From assembly GCF_001880225.1 (NCBI RefSeq), contig NZ_CP009654.1, positions 558,001 to 622,000 of the forward strand: a stretch of 64,000 nucleotides of DNA. The letters run 5' to 3'. A model generated the notes under the pieces. The model saw only the letters and a list, made by a program, of their open reading frames with translations, was not told the origin of the DNA and did not search any database. The translations under genes and the position numbers were made by a program. This document shows positions 33,274 through 42,899 of the stretch, piece after piece; positions within the stretch are counted from its first letter, which is position 1, and every line of letters begins with the position of its first letter. This DNA is from Francisella frigiditurris. Lineage in GTDB: Bacteria; Pseudomonadota; Gammaproteobacteria; Francisellales; Francisellaceae.

Positions 33274-34677
33274 ATGGTAGTAACAAGATTTGCTCCAAGT
33301 CCTACAGGTTTTTTACATGTAGGTGGTGTAAGAACAGCATTATTTAGTTGGCTTTATGCAAAAAGGCATAATGGTAAATTTGTATTAAGAATAGAAGATA
33401 CTGATTTAGAAAGGTCTACGCAAGAAGCAGTAGATGCTATTTTAGATGGTATGAAATGGCTTAAGCTAGAAAACGATGGCGAGATTTACTATCAGACAAA
33501 AAGATTTGATAGATACCACGAAAAAGTTAAGCAACTTGTTGCTGATGGGAAAGCTTACTATTGTAATTGCTCAAAAGAAAGGTTGGATGAGCTAAGAGAG
33601 TCTCAACAAAAGAATCATTTAAAAATTGGTTATGATGAAAAATGTAGAGAGTCTAATTATATTCCTAAAGATGGTGACAAATATGTGGTGAGATTTAAGA
33701 ATCCATTAGGTGGAGTTGTTAGCTGGGATGATGCTGTAAAAGGTAGAATATCTATAGCCAATGAAGAGTTGGATGACATGATTATTCAAAGGTCTGATGG
33801 TTCGCCAACATACAATTTTTGTGTAGTTGTTGATGATATAGATATGGCTATAACTCATGTAATTCGTGGTGATGATCATATAAATAATACTCCTAAGCAA
33901 ATAAATATTTATGAAGCATTTGGTGCAAAGGTACCAGTTTTTGCACATGTTCCAATGATTTTGGGGCCAGATGGGGCAAAACTTTCTAAAAGACATGGTG
34001 CTGTAAATGTTATGCAATATCGTGAAGATGGATATTTGCCACAAGCTATATTAAATTATCTTGTGAGACTTGGTTGGTCATCTGGGGATCAGGAAATCTT
34101 TTCTATAGAGGAAATGATAGAGAAATTTAATTTAGAGCATATTAGTGCATCTCCATCTAGATTTGATTTTGAGAAACTGGGATGGATAAATAAGCATTAT
34201 ATAAAAACATCTCCTTTTAAAGATATAAAAGATGAGGTTGAATATCATTTTGAAAAAGCAGGTTTAAATATTAATGATGGACCGGTTTTATCTGAACTTG
34301 TACCGGCAATGGCTGAAAAAGTGGAGACTTTAAAAGAGTTAGCTGAGAAGTCTAGCTATTTTTATTCAGATGAGTTGTCTTATGATAATGCATCTATAAA
34401 GAAACATTATAAAGCTACAACTGGTGATATCTTGAAAGTTGCTTTAAGTAAGTTTGAAAACTTAAATGATGCTGACTGGAAAGATGAAGCTGTACTTCAT
34501 TCAGTTGTAAGTGCAACAGCAGAAGAGTGTGAGTGTGGAATGGGCAAAGTTGGTATGCCAATTAGAATCGCTGTTACAGGCTCTGGACAGTCGCCAGATA
34601 TTGGGATAACTTTAAAGCTTTTGGGGAAACAAAGAGTTATTTCAAGAATACAAACAGCTATATCTAAGTTCTGTTAG
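33274..34677 (+). CDS. gltX: Glutamyl-tRNA synthetase
   Basis: This class I synthetase charges tRNA-Glu. ATG 33274 ([12 protein letters not shown]…) is preferred over GTG 33268 because the AGGGAAAG site sits about 6 bases upstream. It gives 467 residues. The HIGH motif appears as HVGG in [16 protein letters not shown], and the KMSKS motif as KLSKRHG. The C-terminal anticodon-binding helices are complete. The tRNA-Glu gene follows within 80 bases on the same strand. Confidence 0.97.
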   Translation: MVVTRFAPSPTGFLHVGGVRTALFSWLYAKRHNGKFVLRIEDTDLERSTQEAVDAILDGMKWLKLENDGEIYYQTKRFDRYHEKVKQLVADGKAYYCNCSKERLDELRESQQKNHLKIGYDEKCRESNYIPKDGDKYVVRFKNPLGGVVSWDDAVKGRISIANEELDDMIIQRSDGSPTYNFCVVVDDIDMAITHVIRGDDHINNTPKQINIYEAFGAKVPVFAHVPMILGPDGAKLSKRHGAVNVMQYREDGYLPQAILNYLVRLGWSSGDQEIFSIEEMIEKFNLEHISASPSRFDFEKLGWINKHYIKTSPFKDIKDEVEYHFEKAGLNINDGPVLSELVPAMAEKVETLKELAEKSSYFYSDELSYDNASIKKHYKATTGDILKVALSKFENLNDADWKDEAVLHSVVSATAEECECGMGKVGMPIRIAVTGSGQSPDIGITLKLLGKQRVISRIQTAISKFC

Positions 34678-34692
34678 GCCTTTAAAAAAATA

Positions 34693-34720
34693 TTGACAGG
34701 ATTTGAAATAAATATATAAT
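34693..34720 (+). promoter_or_regulatory. Near-consensus promoter for tRNA-Glu
   Basis: A perfect TTGACA (34693-34698) and a perfect TATAAT (34715-34720) are separated by 16 bases. The start would be near 34727, about 28 bases before the tRNA 5' end. It is the best sigma-70 promoter seen in the window. Confidence 0.85.
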
Positions 34721-34754
34721 AATTTCACATCATTTGATTGATGAAAAGTCTTAT

Positions 34755-34830
<76 letters not shown>

Positions 34831-34842
34831 AAAATTCAAATT

Positions 34843-35985
34843 TTATATAAAAATATTTATACAATCATTTAGGAATATATAACCTTTATCTGTAGGTTTT
34901 AATATATTGTTTTCGTTTGACAGTATGCCTTTTTTAATTCCTTGAGCTATTTTGGAATCAATATCTTTTATATTTAGAAAAGTAGTCTCTGTGAACTTAT
35001 TTAGATTAAAGCCATTTTTTAATCTAAGGGCATTTAGCATAAACTCATAAATTAGATCTTCTCTTGTGAGAATATTTGATCCTTTTACAAAATTTGTTGT
35101 TTGAGTGTAGACCTTAGGATGTTTATGTTTCCATACTCTTTTAACTGTATGCTTGTCTAGATTTGTTACTTTGCTATGTGCTCCTGCTCCTATACCTATA
35201 TAATCTCCAAACAACCAGTAATTTGTATTATGTATAGAGTTCTTATTGTCTTTAGCATATGCTGAGATTTCATATTGTTTAAATCCATTTGAGTCAAGAA
35301 GTTCTTTGCCTTGGATTTCTATCTTTTCAAGGATTTCTTCATTTGGAAGAGAGGGTGTATGAGCGGCAAACATAGTATTTGGTTCGATAGTTAACTGATA
35401 CCAAGATAGATGAGAGGGAAGCATTTTTATTGCTTCAGAAAGGTCAAATAATCCGTCAGCTAAGTTTTGTTGAGGAAGACCATGCATTATATCTATATTG
35501 AAATTATTTATATCTGATTTATGTATTTCCTCTATGGTTGTGTACACATTTTGACTATTATGAATTCGTCCAAGGGTTTTTAGTTTATCATCTTGAAAAC
35601 TTTGTACTCCAAGAGAGATTCTATTTATTCCTATTTTTGAATAACTGTCTATAGACCCTCTTTCAACTGTTCCTGGGTTGACCTCAAGAGTTATTTCACA
35701 ATTGCTAGCAAGTTTGGCTTTTGTTTTTATGTGCTCTAATACTTTTCCTAAATATTCAGCTTTGAATAAGGATGGAGTGCCTCCACCGATAAATATGCTT
35801 ATAATTTCTCTACCCTGAATATCTTCTAGGTGTTGATCAAAATCCTCTATAAGTTTTTTGTAATATGTATCAGATAAATATAAATCATCCTTTATTGCAT
35901 GCGAATTAAAGTCGCAATAAGGACACTTTTTAACGCACCAAGGGAAATGGATGTAAATGCTTATGTATTTATCAATTTTAAACAT
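34843..35985 (-). CDS. hemW: Radical SAM heme chaperone HemW (coproporphyrinogen III oxidase-like)
   Basis: HemW is a radical-SAM protein related to HemN that binds heme and is thought to deliver it to respiratory enzymes rather than oxidise coproporphyrinogen. The 380 residues hold the cluster motif CVKKCPYCDF (Cys17, Cys21, Cys24), GGGTPSLF, the SLGVQSFQD motif and a C-terminal HemN_C winged domain. The cysteine motif ends CDF as in HemW, whereas HemN proteins have CxC after the last Cys. The ATG is at 35983-35985. GtrA-like lies 61 bases upstream on the same strand. Confidence 0.9.
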   Translation of the reverse strand: MFKIDKYISIYIHFPWCVKKCPYCDFNSHAIKDDLYLSDTYYKKLIEDFDQHLEDIQGREIISIFIGGGTPSLFKAEYLGKVLEHIKTKAKLASNCEITLEVNPGTVERGSIDSYSKIGINRISLGVQSFQDDKLKTLGRIHNSQNVYTTIEEIHKSDINNFNIDIMHGLPQQNLADGLFDLSEAIKMLPSHLSWYQLTIEPNTMFAAHTPSLPNEEILEKIEIQGKELLDSNGFKQYEISAYAKDNKNSIHNTNYWLFGDYIGIGAGAHSKVTNLDKHTVKRVWKHKHPKVYTQTTNFVKGSNILTREDLIYEFMLNALRLKNGFNLNKFTETTFLNIKDIDSKIAQGIKKGILSNENNILKPTDKGYIFLNDCINIFI

Positions 35986-36046
35986 ATTTAAGAGTCTAAA
36001 GATAGGCTTTATAAGGTTGTATTTTAATATGATAAAGATAAAAGAG

Positions 36047-36421
36047 CTATGATGTGAAGATAAATAACTTACTAATTATAAATGTATATAGAGCTACTAA
36101 AAACATGGTAATAAATAGAGCTACTAAATATTGAATATTAAAGTGAAGAAGTATGAAGTAAATTCCTTCATTTAAAGCAAGCCCTATAAGCGCATTTATG
36201 AAAAATTGAGATGCGGCTTTTTTATGGGATTTGGTGGTTCCAGAAAAAGTTAAGTATCTATGACCAAAATAGCTCACATTAAAAGCAATAAGAAAAGCAA
36301 AAAAGTTTGCTACAAGGGGTTTTGCTATATTTAGATGTACTAAAATGAAGACTATTATGAAGTTTAATATAGAGGCTAGAATACCTATTATTAAGAAATA
36401 TGAAAGTTGCTTTCTTATCAT
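36047..36421 (-). CDS. GtrA-like family membrane protein
   Basis: This 124-residue protein has four hydrophobic helices and the GtrA fold signature: RKQLSYFLIIGILASILNFIIVF at the start and FAFLIAFNVSYFGHRYLTF in the middle. GtrA proteins often flip polyprenyl-phosphate-linked sugars for glycosylation of surface polysaccharide. No glycosyltransferase partner is next to it, so its role is open. It is divergent from the Dyp peroxidase gene, with 68 bases between the starts. Confidence 0.85.
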   Translation of the reverse strand: MIRKQLSYFLIIGILASILNFIIVFILVHLNIAKPLVANFFAFLIAFNVSYFGHRYLTFSGTTKSHKKAASQFFINALIGLALNEGIYFILLHFNIQYLVALFITMFLVALYTFIISKLFIFTS

Positions 36422-36489
36422 TTATTGTGGAGTTTAAATTTGGTTGCTTATATTATAACTATAAGTGATTAATTATCTAAGGTTTTAAG

Positions 36490-37365
36490 ATGGAAATAAT
36501 AAAGTATCAATTAGGAATAGTTGAGCCTAATACATCTTCAGCTATGTACATGATGTTTAATATAGCTAATGAAGAAAATCTTGAATTTGGTTTAAAAGTT
36601 TTACAAAAGTTTGTTGATGGAAAAACAATAGTTGCAGGTTTTGGGAATAATCTAATAAAGCATTTTCTGAAGGTGGATTTATATAAAAAACAAAAATTTA
36701 ACTCGAATTTGATGCAAGATGACAGTGGATATGATCTTGTTTTATGGATAAAAGAGGAAGATAAGGGAGTCATATTTCATCATGCTTTCAATATAAGAAA
36801 AGCATTATTAGAATTTTTTGATTTTAAGAAAGCTGTTTCAGCTTATTCATATCATCGTAAATTTGATTTATCTGGTTTCGAAGACGGTATAGAGAACCCA
36901 AAAGGTGATGAAGTTGTTCCTGTGGCAATAATTAATGAGGGCTTGTTGGAAGGTTCAAGCTTTTGGGTTTTACAGCAATGGCAGCATGATTTTAATTGGC
37001 TTATGAATGCTAGTCAGTCAGAGAAAGAGGGTTGTATAGGAAGAAGTATGGATGATTCTCATCAGTTATCAAATTTGAAAGATTATGCTCATATAAGTAG
37101 ATCGGCAAAAGAGAATTTTTCACCAGAAGCTAATTTATTAAGAAAATCGATGCCTTGGTCTGATGGTAGTCTAAATGGAGGATTTATGTTCTCATGTTTT
37201 GCCTCTTCATTTAGATCATTTAATTTACAAATGGGTCGAATGCTTGGAGATGGTGATGGAATAATAGACGGGGTATTTAAATTCTCAAAAATTTTGAATA
37301 CTAGTTATCTATGGTGTCCACCATTTAAAAAAGGAAAGCTAGACATATCTCTTTTTCAAAAATAG
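36490..37365 (+). CDS. Dyp-type heme peroxidase
   Basis: The 291 residues match cytoplasmic dye-decolourising peroxidases. GFEDGIENP (Gly129-Asp132-Gly133) is the family GxxDG motif with the catalytic Asp. His201 in DYAHISRS is the likely proximal heme ligand, and Arg242 in SSFRSF is the distal Arg. No signal peptide is seen. Natural substrates are unknown; family members use peroxide and some are cargo of encapsulins, but no encapsulin gene is nearby. CTAAGG precedes the ATG. Confidence 0.9.
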   Translation: MEIIKYQLGIVEPNTSSAMYMMFNIANEENLEFGLKVLQKFVDGKTIVAGFGNNLIKHFLKVDLYKKQKFNSNLMQDDSGYDLVLWIKEEDKGVIFHHAFNIRKALLEFFDFKKAVSAYSYHRKFDLSGFEDGIENPKGDEVVPVAIINEGLLEGSSFWVLQQWQHDFNWLMNASQSEKEGCIGRSMDDSHQLSNLKDYAHISRSAKENFSPEANLLRKSMPWSDGSLNGGFMFSCFASSFRSFNLQMGRMLGDGDGIIDGVFKFSKILNTSYLWCPPFKKGKLDISLFQK

Positions 37366-37465
37366 AGTCATTAACTAAAACTCTTTATTCTATACAAAAT
37401 CACTTAAACAGGTTAAAATATTAATCGTGTATTTTTTAAATTTACTCATCTACGGAGGATAGTGC

Positions 37466-40231
37466 ATGGCTGATATTAAGAATATCGCAAAAGTAGAAAT
37501 AGAGGACAAGGGTAAAAAGTATTCTCTATATAGTTTAAAGAAACTTAATGCAGAGTTGGGAAAAGATGTTTCTCGTCTTCCTTACTCTATAAGAGTTTTA
37601 CTAGAAAACCAACTTAGAAATATTGATGGTTATAAAGTAAAAGAAGAAGATATGCATAAAGTCTTAGACTGGGATGCTAAATCTAAAGATAGACCAGAAA
37701 TTCCTCATATGCCTGCTAGAGTAGTTATGCAAGATTTCACAGGTGTTCCAGCTGTAGTAGATTTAGCTGCTATGAGAAAAGCGATTAAAGATGCTGGTGG
37801 TAATCCTGATAAGATTAACCCTCTTGTAGATACAGCTATGGTTATCGACCATTCTGTTCAAGTTGATTATTATGGTACGAAAACTGCTTTAGCGCAAAAC
37901 GTAGCTAAAGAGTTTGAAAGAAATGGTGAAAGATATAGTCTTTTAAAGTGGGCGCAAACAGCTTTTGATGATTTTGTTGTGGTTCCACCAGGAATGGGGA
38001 TTATCCATCAAATTAACTTAGAGTATTTAGCAAAAGGTGCTTTAGTTAAAAATATAAATGGTGAAGACATCATTTATCCTGATACTTTAGTAGGTACAGA
38101 TTCTCATACTACCATGATCAATGGTGTTGGTGTTGTTGGCTGGGGTGTTGGTGGTATCGAAGCTGAAGCAGTTATGTTAGGTCAACCATATTATATGGTT
38201 TTACCAGATGTAGTAGGTGTAAAACTTACTGGAAAATTAAGAACTGGTGTTACAGCAACTGATTTGGTTTTAAGAATTACAGAAGTATTAAGAAAGCATG
38301 GTGTTGTTGGTAAGTTCGTAGAATATTATGGTGATGGATTAGAAAGTCTATCATTACCAGATAGAGCGACTATTGCTAACATGGCTCCTGAGTATGGAGC
38401 AACTATTGGTTTCTTCCCTGTTGATGAAGTAACTTTAGATTTCTTTAAAAATACTAACCGTGCAGAACTTGTAGATGCTGCTCGTGAAATGTATAAAGAA
38501 CAACTTCTATATAGAGAAAACTCTTCAGAAGAGCCTGAGTATTCTAGTATAGTTGAAATTGATATGTCTGAGATTGAGTCTAACCTTGCTGGTCCTAAGA
38601 GACCTCAAGATAGAGTATCATTTCATGATATGAAAAAAGCATTTAAAGAGGCTCTAACTCATGAGCAAGGTTTACATGGTTTTGGTTTAACTGAAGCTGA
38701 TTTGGAAAAATCAGTAGAGGTTAAAGGGCTTGATGAGACTATTACTCATGGTTCAGTGGCGATAGCTGCAATTACATCTTGTACAAATACATCAAATCCA
38801 TCTCTTTTACTAGGCGCTGGTTTATTAGCGAAGAAAGCAAATGAGAAAGGGTTGAAAGTTAAGTCTTTTGTTAAGACATCTTTAGCACCTGGATCACAAG
38901 TTGTAACCCAATATCTAGAAAAAGCAGGACTTTTATCTGAGTTAGAGAATTTAGGGTTTAACTTGGTTGGTTATGGTTGTACAACATGTATAGGTAACTC
39001 TGGTCCATTAGATCAACCTGTTGTTGATGCAATTAATGAAGCTAATTTGGTAGTATCTTCTGTAAGTTCTGGTAACCGTAACTTTGAAGGGCGTATTAAC
39101 CCTCATGTTAAAGCTAATTATTTAGCTTCTCCAATTCATGTTGTAGCATATGCATTAGTTGGCAGTGTTGATTTTGATCCAGTAGAAGATGTTATTGGTC
39201 AAGATGCTGAAGGTAATGATGTTTTCTTGCAAGATATTTGGCCTAGTACTGAAGAAATTGCGACAATTCAAGCTGATGTTGTTAATTCAGAAATGTTTAA
39301 GAAAGCATATGCAACAGTTCTTGATGGAACAAAAGACTGGCAAGAGCTTCAAGTTCCAACAGGTAAGCTATATGAGTTTGATAAAAACTCTACTTATATT
39401 CAGTGTCCAAATTTCTTTGAAAACTTTGCTGGTGAGAATACTGGTAGCTTAGATATCAAAGGAGCAAGAACTTTATTGATGCTTGGTGACTCTGTTACTA
39501 CAGACCATATTTCTCCAGCAGGTTCAATTCCCGAAGATTATCCAGCTGGACAATATCTAAAAGCTCATGGTGTTGAGAAAAAAGATTTTAACTCTTATGG
39601 ATCACGTCGTGGAAATCATGAAGTTATGATGAGAGGAACTTTTGCAAATATTCGTATCCGTAACTTATTGCTAGATAATGTTGAAGGTGGTTATACTAAG
39701 TATCATTTAGATGGTTCTCAACAGTATGTGTTTGATGCTGCTATGAAGTATAAAGAGAAAGGTATTCCTCTAGTAATTTTAGCGGGTAAAGAGTATGGTA
39801 CAGGATCTTCTCGTGATTGGGCGGCTAAAGGTACATTCTTACTTGGTGTTAAAGCAGTTATAGCAGAAAGCTATGAAAGAATACATCGTTCTAACTTGGT
39901 TGGTATGGGTGTTTTACCTCTTGAGTATGTTGATGGGCAAAATGCTAAAACACTTGGACTAGATGGTTCTGAGATGTTTAACATTAAAAACCTAGATGGA
40001 GTTAAACCAAGACAAAGAGTTGTTGTAGAAGCAGTACATCCTACAACTGCTCATACAACTACATTTGAAGCGTTAGCTCGTTTAGATGCTGATGTAGACG
40101 TTGATTACTTGAAGAATGGAGGAATTTTACAGACAGTTCTTAAGGCTATGATGTCTGGTGATGAATCTTCTAAATCTTGTAGTTGTCCTTTTACTAAGAT
40201 AGGTAGATTCTTCAAGAAGTTATTCAAATAA
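37466..40231 (+). CDS. acnA: Aconitate hydratase A
   Basis: AcnA interconverts citrate and isocitrate in the TCA cycle. The 921 residues fit the AcnA/IRP type. The 4Fe-4S ligands are Cys439 (SCTNTSNPS), Cys505 and Cys508 (YGCTTCIGNSGP). The swivel domain includes YGTGSSRDWAAKG and the active-site Arg region ESYERIHRSNL. Unusually, the chain ends with a Cys-rich, strongly basic tail (about residues 898-921, SCSCPFTKIGRFFKKLFK). CGGAGGAT precedes the ATG. Confidence 0.97.
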   Translation: MADIKNIAKVEIEDKGKKYSLYSLKKLNAELGKDVSRLPYSIRVLLENQLRNIDGYKVKEEDMHKVLDWDAKSKDRPEIPHMPARVVMQDFTGVPAVVDLAAMRKAIKDAGGNPDKINPLVDTAMVIDHSVQVDYYGTKTALAQNVAKEFERNGERYSLLKWAQTAFDDFVVVPPGMGIIHQINLEYLAKGALVKNINGEDIIYPDTLVGTDSHTTMINGVGVVGWGVGGIEAEAVMLGQPYYMVLPDVVGVKLTGKLRTGVTATDLVLRITEVLRKHGVVGKFVEYYGDGLESLSLPDRATIANMAPEYGATIGFFPVDEVTLDFFKNTNRAELVDAAREMYKEQLLYRENSSEEPEYSSIVEIDMSEIESNLAGPKRPQDRVSFHDMKKAFKEALTHEQGLHGFGLTEADLEKSVEVKGLDETITHGSVAIAAITSCTNTSNPSLLLGAGLLAKKANEKGLKVKSFVKTSLAPGSQVVTQYLEKAGLLSELENLGFNLVGYGCTTCIGNSGPLDQPVVDAINEANLVVSSVSSGNRNFEGRINPHVKANYLASPIHVVAYALVGSVDFDPVEDVIGQDAEGNDVFLQDIWPSTEEIATIQADVVNSEMFKKAYATVLDGTKDWQELQVPTGKLYEFDKNSTYIQCPNFFENFAGENTGSLDIKGARTLLMLGDSVTTDHISPAGSIPEDYPAGQYLKAHGVEKKDFNSYGSRRGNHEVMMRGTFANIRIRNLLLDNVEGGYTKYHLDGSQQYVFDAAMKYKEKGIPLVILAGKEYGTGSSRDWAAKGTFLLGVKAVIAESYERIHRSNLVGMGVLPLEYVDGQNAKTLGLDGSEMFNIKNLDGVKPRQRVVVEAVHPTTAHTTTFEALARLDADVDVDYLKNGGILQTVLKAMMSGDESSKSCSCPFTKIGRFFKKLFK

Positions 40232-40325
40232 ATTTTTCTTTATTAATTTTTCTGTAATCCTTATTTTCTTTATTTGCTAATAATGGTAAAGTTTCTTTAT
40301 CGATTTTTATTATAAAAGTACGCTT

Positions 40326-41357
40326 GTGATAGAAAAACTTCTAACTTTATGTGTTCAAAAGAAAGTATCAGATTTACATTTATCTTCTGGTTGTAAAGCA
40401 AGATATAGAATAGATGGTGATCTTGTTGATATAGAAAGCTCCCCAGTATTAAATGACAAGATGATTAGTCAGATGTTATTGGAAATAATGACTGAGGATC
40501 AAAAAGAGGAGCTGATAGATACGCTAGAGTGTGACTTCTCAATAGATAATAAAGAGAATGATGCTAGATTTAGGGTAAATGCTTTTTTTCATAATAGAGG
40601 CTATGGAGCAGTATTTCGTCGTTTAGAAAATAAGATTCCTACTTTGGACCAATTTAGTGCGCCAAAAGTTTTAAAAACGGTACAGGCAAAAAGAGGTGGT
40701 TTAATTCTTGTTACGGGTCCTACGGGTTCTGGTAAGAGTAGTACCTTGGCGGCTTTAGTTAGTGAAATAAATCAAAAAGAAGAAGCCCATATTCTGACGA
40801 TAGAAGATCCAATTGAGTTTGTACATGTTAGTCAAAAGAGTTTGATCAATCAAAGAGAAGTTAAGAGGGATACTAGATCATTTAATGCCGCCTTGAAATC
40901 TGCTTTAAGGGAGGATCCAGACTGTATTCTTGTCGGTGAGATGAGAGACTTAGAGACTATTAGGCTCGCATTAGAAGCTGCTGAAACAGGACATCTTGTG
41001 TTAGGAACTTTGCATACAATGTCAGCTATAAAAACTGTAGATAGGATTATTTCTGTTTTTCCTCCAGCGGAACAAGAACTGGTAAGAAATATGTTAGCAG
41101 AATCGCTACAAATAGTTATTTCTCAAAGGCTTTTGAAAAGAAAAGGCGGTGGACGAGTAGCAGCTTATGAGGTTTTGGTTAATAATTCTGGTATAAAAAA
41201 TATGATAAAAGATAATAGGCTTTCTCAAATTTATAGCTCTCTTCAAACAGGAAGTGCTCAAGGGATGTCTACTATGGAAGCTAGTATTGAGCTTTTAATG
41301 AAGACAGATATAATTAGTAAAGAAGAGGCAGCAAAATATATTGTAATTAAAGGTTAA
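40326..41357 (+). CDS. pilT: Type IV pilus retraction ATPase PilT
   Basis: PilT powers pilus retraction for twitching motility and DNA uptake. The 343 residues equal the family length. It starts with the typical LL…V…KKVSDLHLSSG, then shows Walker A GPTGSGKSS, Walker B ILVGEMRDLETIRLALEAAETGH and the His box LGTLHT. The start is a GTG without a clear ribosome site. The stop overlaps the convergent kinase stop by 4 bases. No other pil gene is present here. Confidence 0.93.
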   Translation: MIEKLLTLCVQKKVSDLHLSSGCKARYRIDGDLVDIESSPVLNDKMISQMLLEIMTEDQKEELIDTLECDFSIDNKENDARFRVNAFFHNRGYGAVFRRLENKIPTLDQFSAPKVLKTVQAKRGGLILVTGPTGSGKSSTLAALVSEINQKEEAHILTIEDPIEFVHVSQKSLINQREVKRDTRSFNAALKSALREDPDCILVGEMRDLETIRLALEAAETGHLVLGTLHTMSAIKTVDRIISVFPPAEQELVRNMLAESLQIVISQRLLKRKGGGRVAAYEVLVNNSGIKNMIKDNRLSQIYSSLQTGSAQGMSTMEASIELLMKTDIISKEEAAKYIVIKG

Positions 41358-42763
41358 TTATTTATAAGAGGAATTCTTACTGTAACAGTAATTCCTTTAT
41401 CTTGATTATTTTCTGCATACACTTCTCCATTATGGAGTCTAACTATTTCAGAGACTATTGCTAGGCCTAATCCACTACCTTCTTGTTTTGTTCCGGTTTC
41501 TCTATAAAATCTATCAAATATTCTTGTTAGACTTTCCTTAGGAACACCTATTCCAGTATCCTTAACTGTTATCATAATACTTTTATCTTTGAGATAAGTT
41601 GTGACCTCTACAGATCCATTAGGTTCGGTATATTTTATTGAATTTGAAATAAGATTTTTTACTAAAATATTTATTAGATAATCATTACTTTGACAGTAAA
41701 GCTCTTTTTTATAAGGATTAAATATAAGATTTATGTTTTTTTCTATAGCTTTAATAGCGGCATCAGCTAATGCTGTTTCTATTGTTCTATTAATTCCTAG
41801 TTTCTTAGCAAAAGAAATTTGCTCATTTGGCTGAATTCTACTAAGGGTTAATAATTGGTCAATTATATGAGAATATCTGTCTGCTGAGTTTAAGACTTTT
41901 TTGAGTTTTTCTTTTATTTCTGTGAGGTCGTCACTAGTTAGAGCAATTTGAACTTGTGTCCGTAATCCAGCTATTGGTGTTTTAAGCTCATGAGCAGCAT
42001 CACCAGAAAATCTCTTCTCTCTTTCAAGAATATTTTGGAATTTATCAATAAGAGAGTTAATTTGTTGAACAAATGGCATTATTTCTTGAGGGGTTTCATC
42101 CATATCGAGTCTATCATTACTTCTAGGATTAAGTCTTGATACTTTTTTATTAATTCTTTTTAAAGGTCTGAGAGCTAAGCTTAAAATATAGTATGTAAAT
42201 GCTACTAAAAATAGGTATGTAAGAATTAATAAACCTAAAGCTTTAACAATTACAGAGTGAGATATTTTATCTTTAACAGCATCATTAATAAAGATGGTTA
42301 TAAGGTTTCCATTATCGGTAGTTAAAGTATAGGTGTACCAATATTTTTTCTGACCTCCGTTTAATACTGTATATATCCTTTCAAAGCCTTGGTTTATCTG
42401 CATATTGTTTTTTTCAAAATCTGGCAGATTAGAGGTTTTTAATATAAGTTTCTTATCTTTCGGATCATAAACTCTAATAGCAACATTTTCATTATAGTTT
42501 TCAACGTTTAAAAATGATTTAGACATATTATTAAAAATTACACTTTCTTCTGCTGCTTCTAAAGTTGGATATATTTTAAAAACGGTTTCTAAAACTTTAG
42601 CTGATACCTGCATTTGATAGTCAAATAATGAATCACTTTGCTTCTTTATCTGGTGAAAAATAATTATTGATATAGTAAATATAAGAATGGCAAAAAAAAC
42701 AGTAAAAGAAGTTATCAAGAAGCCAAAAATGGATCCACTTTTTTCTTCTTTTATATCATCCAT
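41354..42763 (-). CDS. qseC: Sensor histidine kinase, QseC-like (orphan)
   Basis: The frame is open from a TTG at 42820, but ATG 42761-42763 (MDDIKEEKSG…) is a more likely start, giving 469 residues. It has TM1 (about 15-37), a periplasmic sensor part (38-170), TM2 (172-197), a HAMP-like linker, the H-box GDAAHELKTPIAGLR with His258, the N-box around Asn370-Asn374, the G1 box DTGIGVP (402-408) and the G2 box GSGLGLA (429-435). No response-regulator gene is adjacent. In Francisella a kinase called QseC is an orphan that signals to PmrA/QseB encoded elsewhere; identity is inferred from this. Confidence 0.8.
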   Translation of the reverse strand: MDDIKEEKSGSIFGFLITSFTVFFAILIFTISIIIFHQIKKQSDSLFDYQMQVSAKVLETVFKIYPTLEAAEESVIFNNMSKSFLNVENYNENVAIRVYDPKDKKLILKTSNLPDFEKNNMQINQGFERIYTVLNGGQKKYWYTYTLTTDNGNLITIFINDAVKDKISHSVIVKALGLLILTYLFLVAFTYYILSLALRPLKRINKKVSRLNPRSNDRLDMDETPQEIMPFVQQINSLIDKFQNILEREKRFSGDAAHELKTPIAGLRTQVQIALTSDDLTEIKEKLKKVLNSADRYSHIIDQLLTLSRIQPNEQISFAKKLGINRTIETALADAAIKAIEKNINLIFNPYKKELYCQSNDYLINILVKNLISNSIKYTEPNGSVEVTTYLKDKSIMITVKDTGIGVPKESLTRIFDRFYRETGTKQEGSGLGLAIVSEIVRLHNGEVYAENNQDKGITVTVRIPLINN

Positions 42764-42899
42764 AGAAGTTTTCTTATTAAAAATATTGTGTCTATTAAGT
42801 ATAAACGTAAAGAATGCCAAAAAAAATTAGATTTTATTATTGTTTATATAGTTGTTATAATTTTCTAATAATAATTTTTAAATTAAACTTAATATTTCT

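Noticed and set aside
37364-37390. Hairpin AGAGT…ACTCT followed by T-rich bases after the Dyp gene as terminator
   Set aside because: Only a 5-bp stem with an 11-base loop; too weak to call.
39189-39452. 87-codon plus-strand ORF inside acnA
   Set aside because: It is out of frame within the coding sequence of aconitase and has biased composition; shadow ORF.
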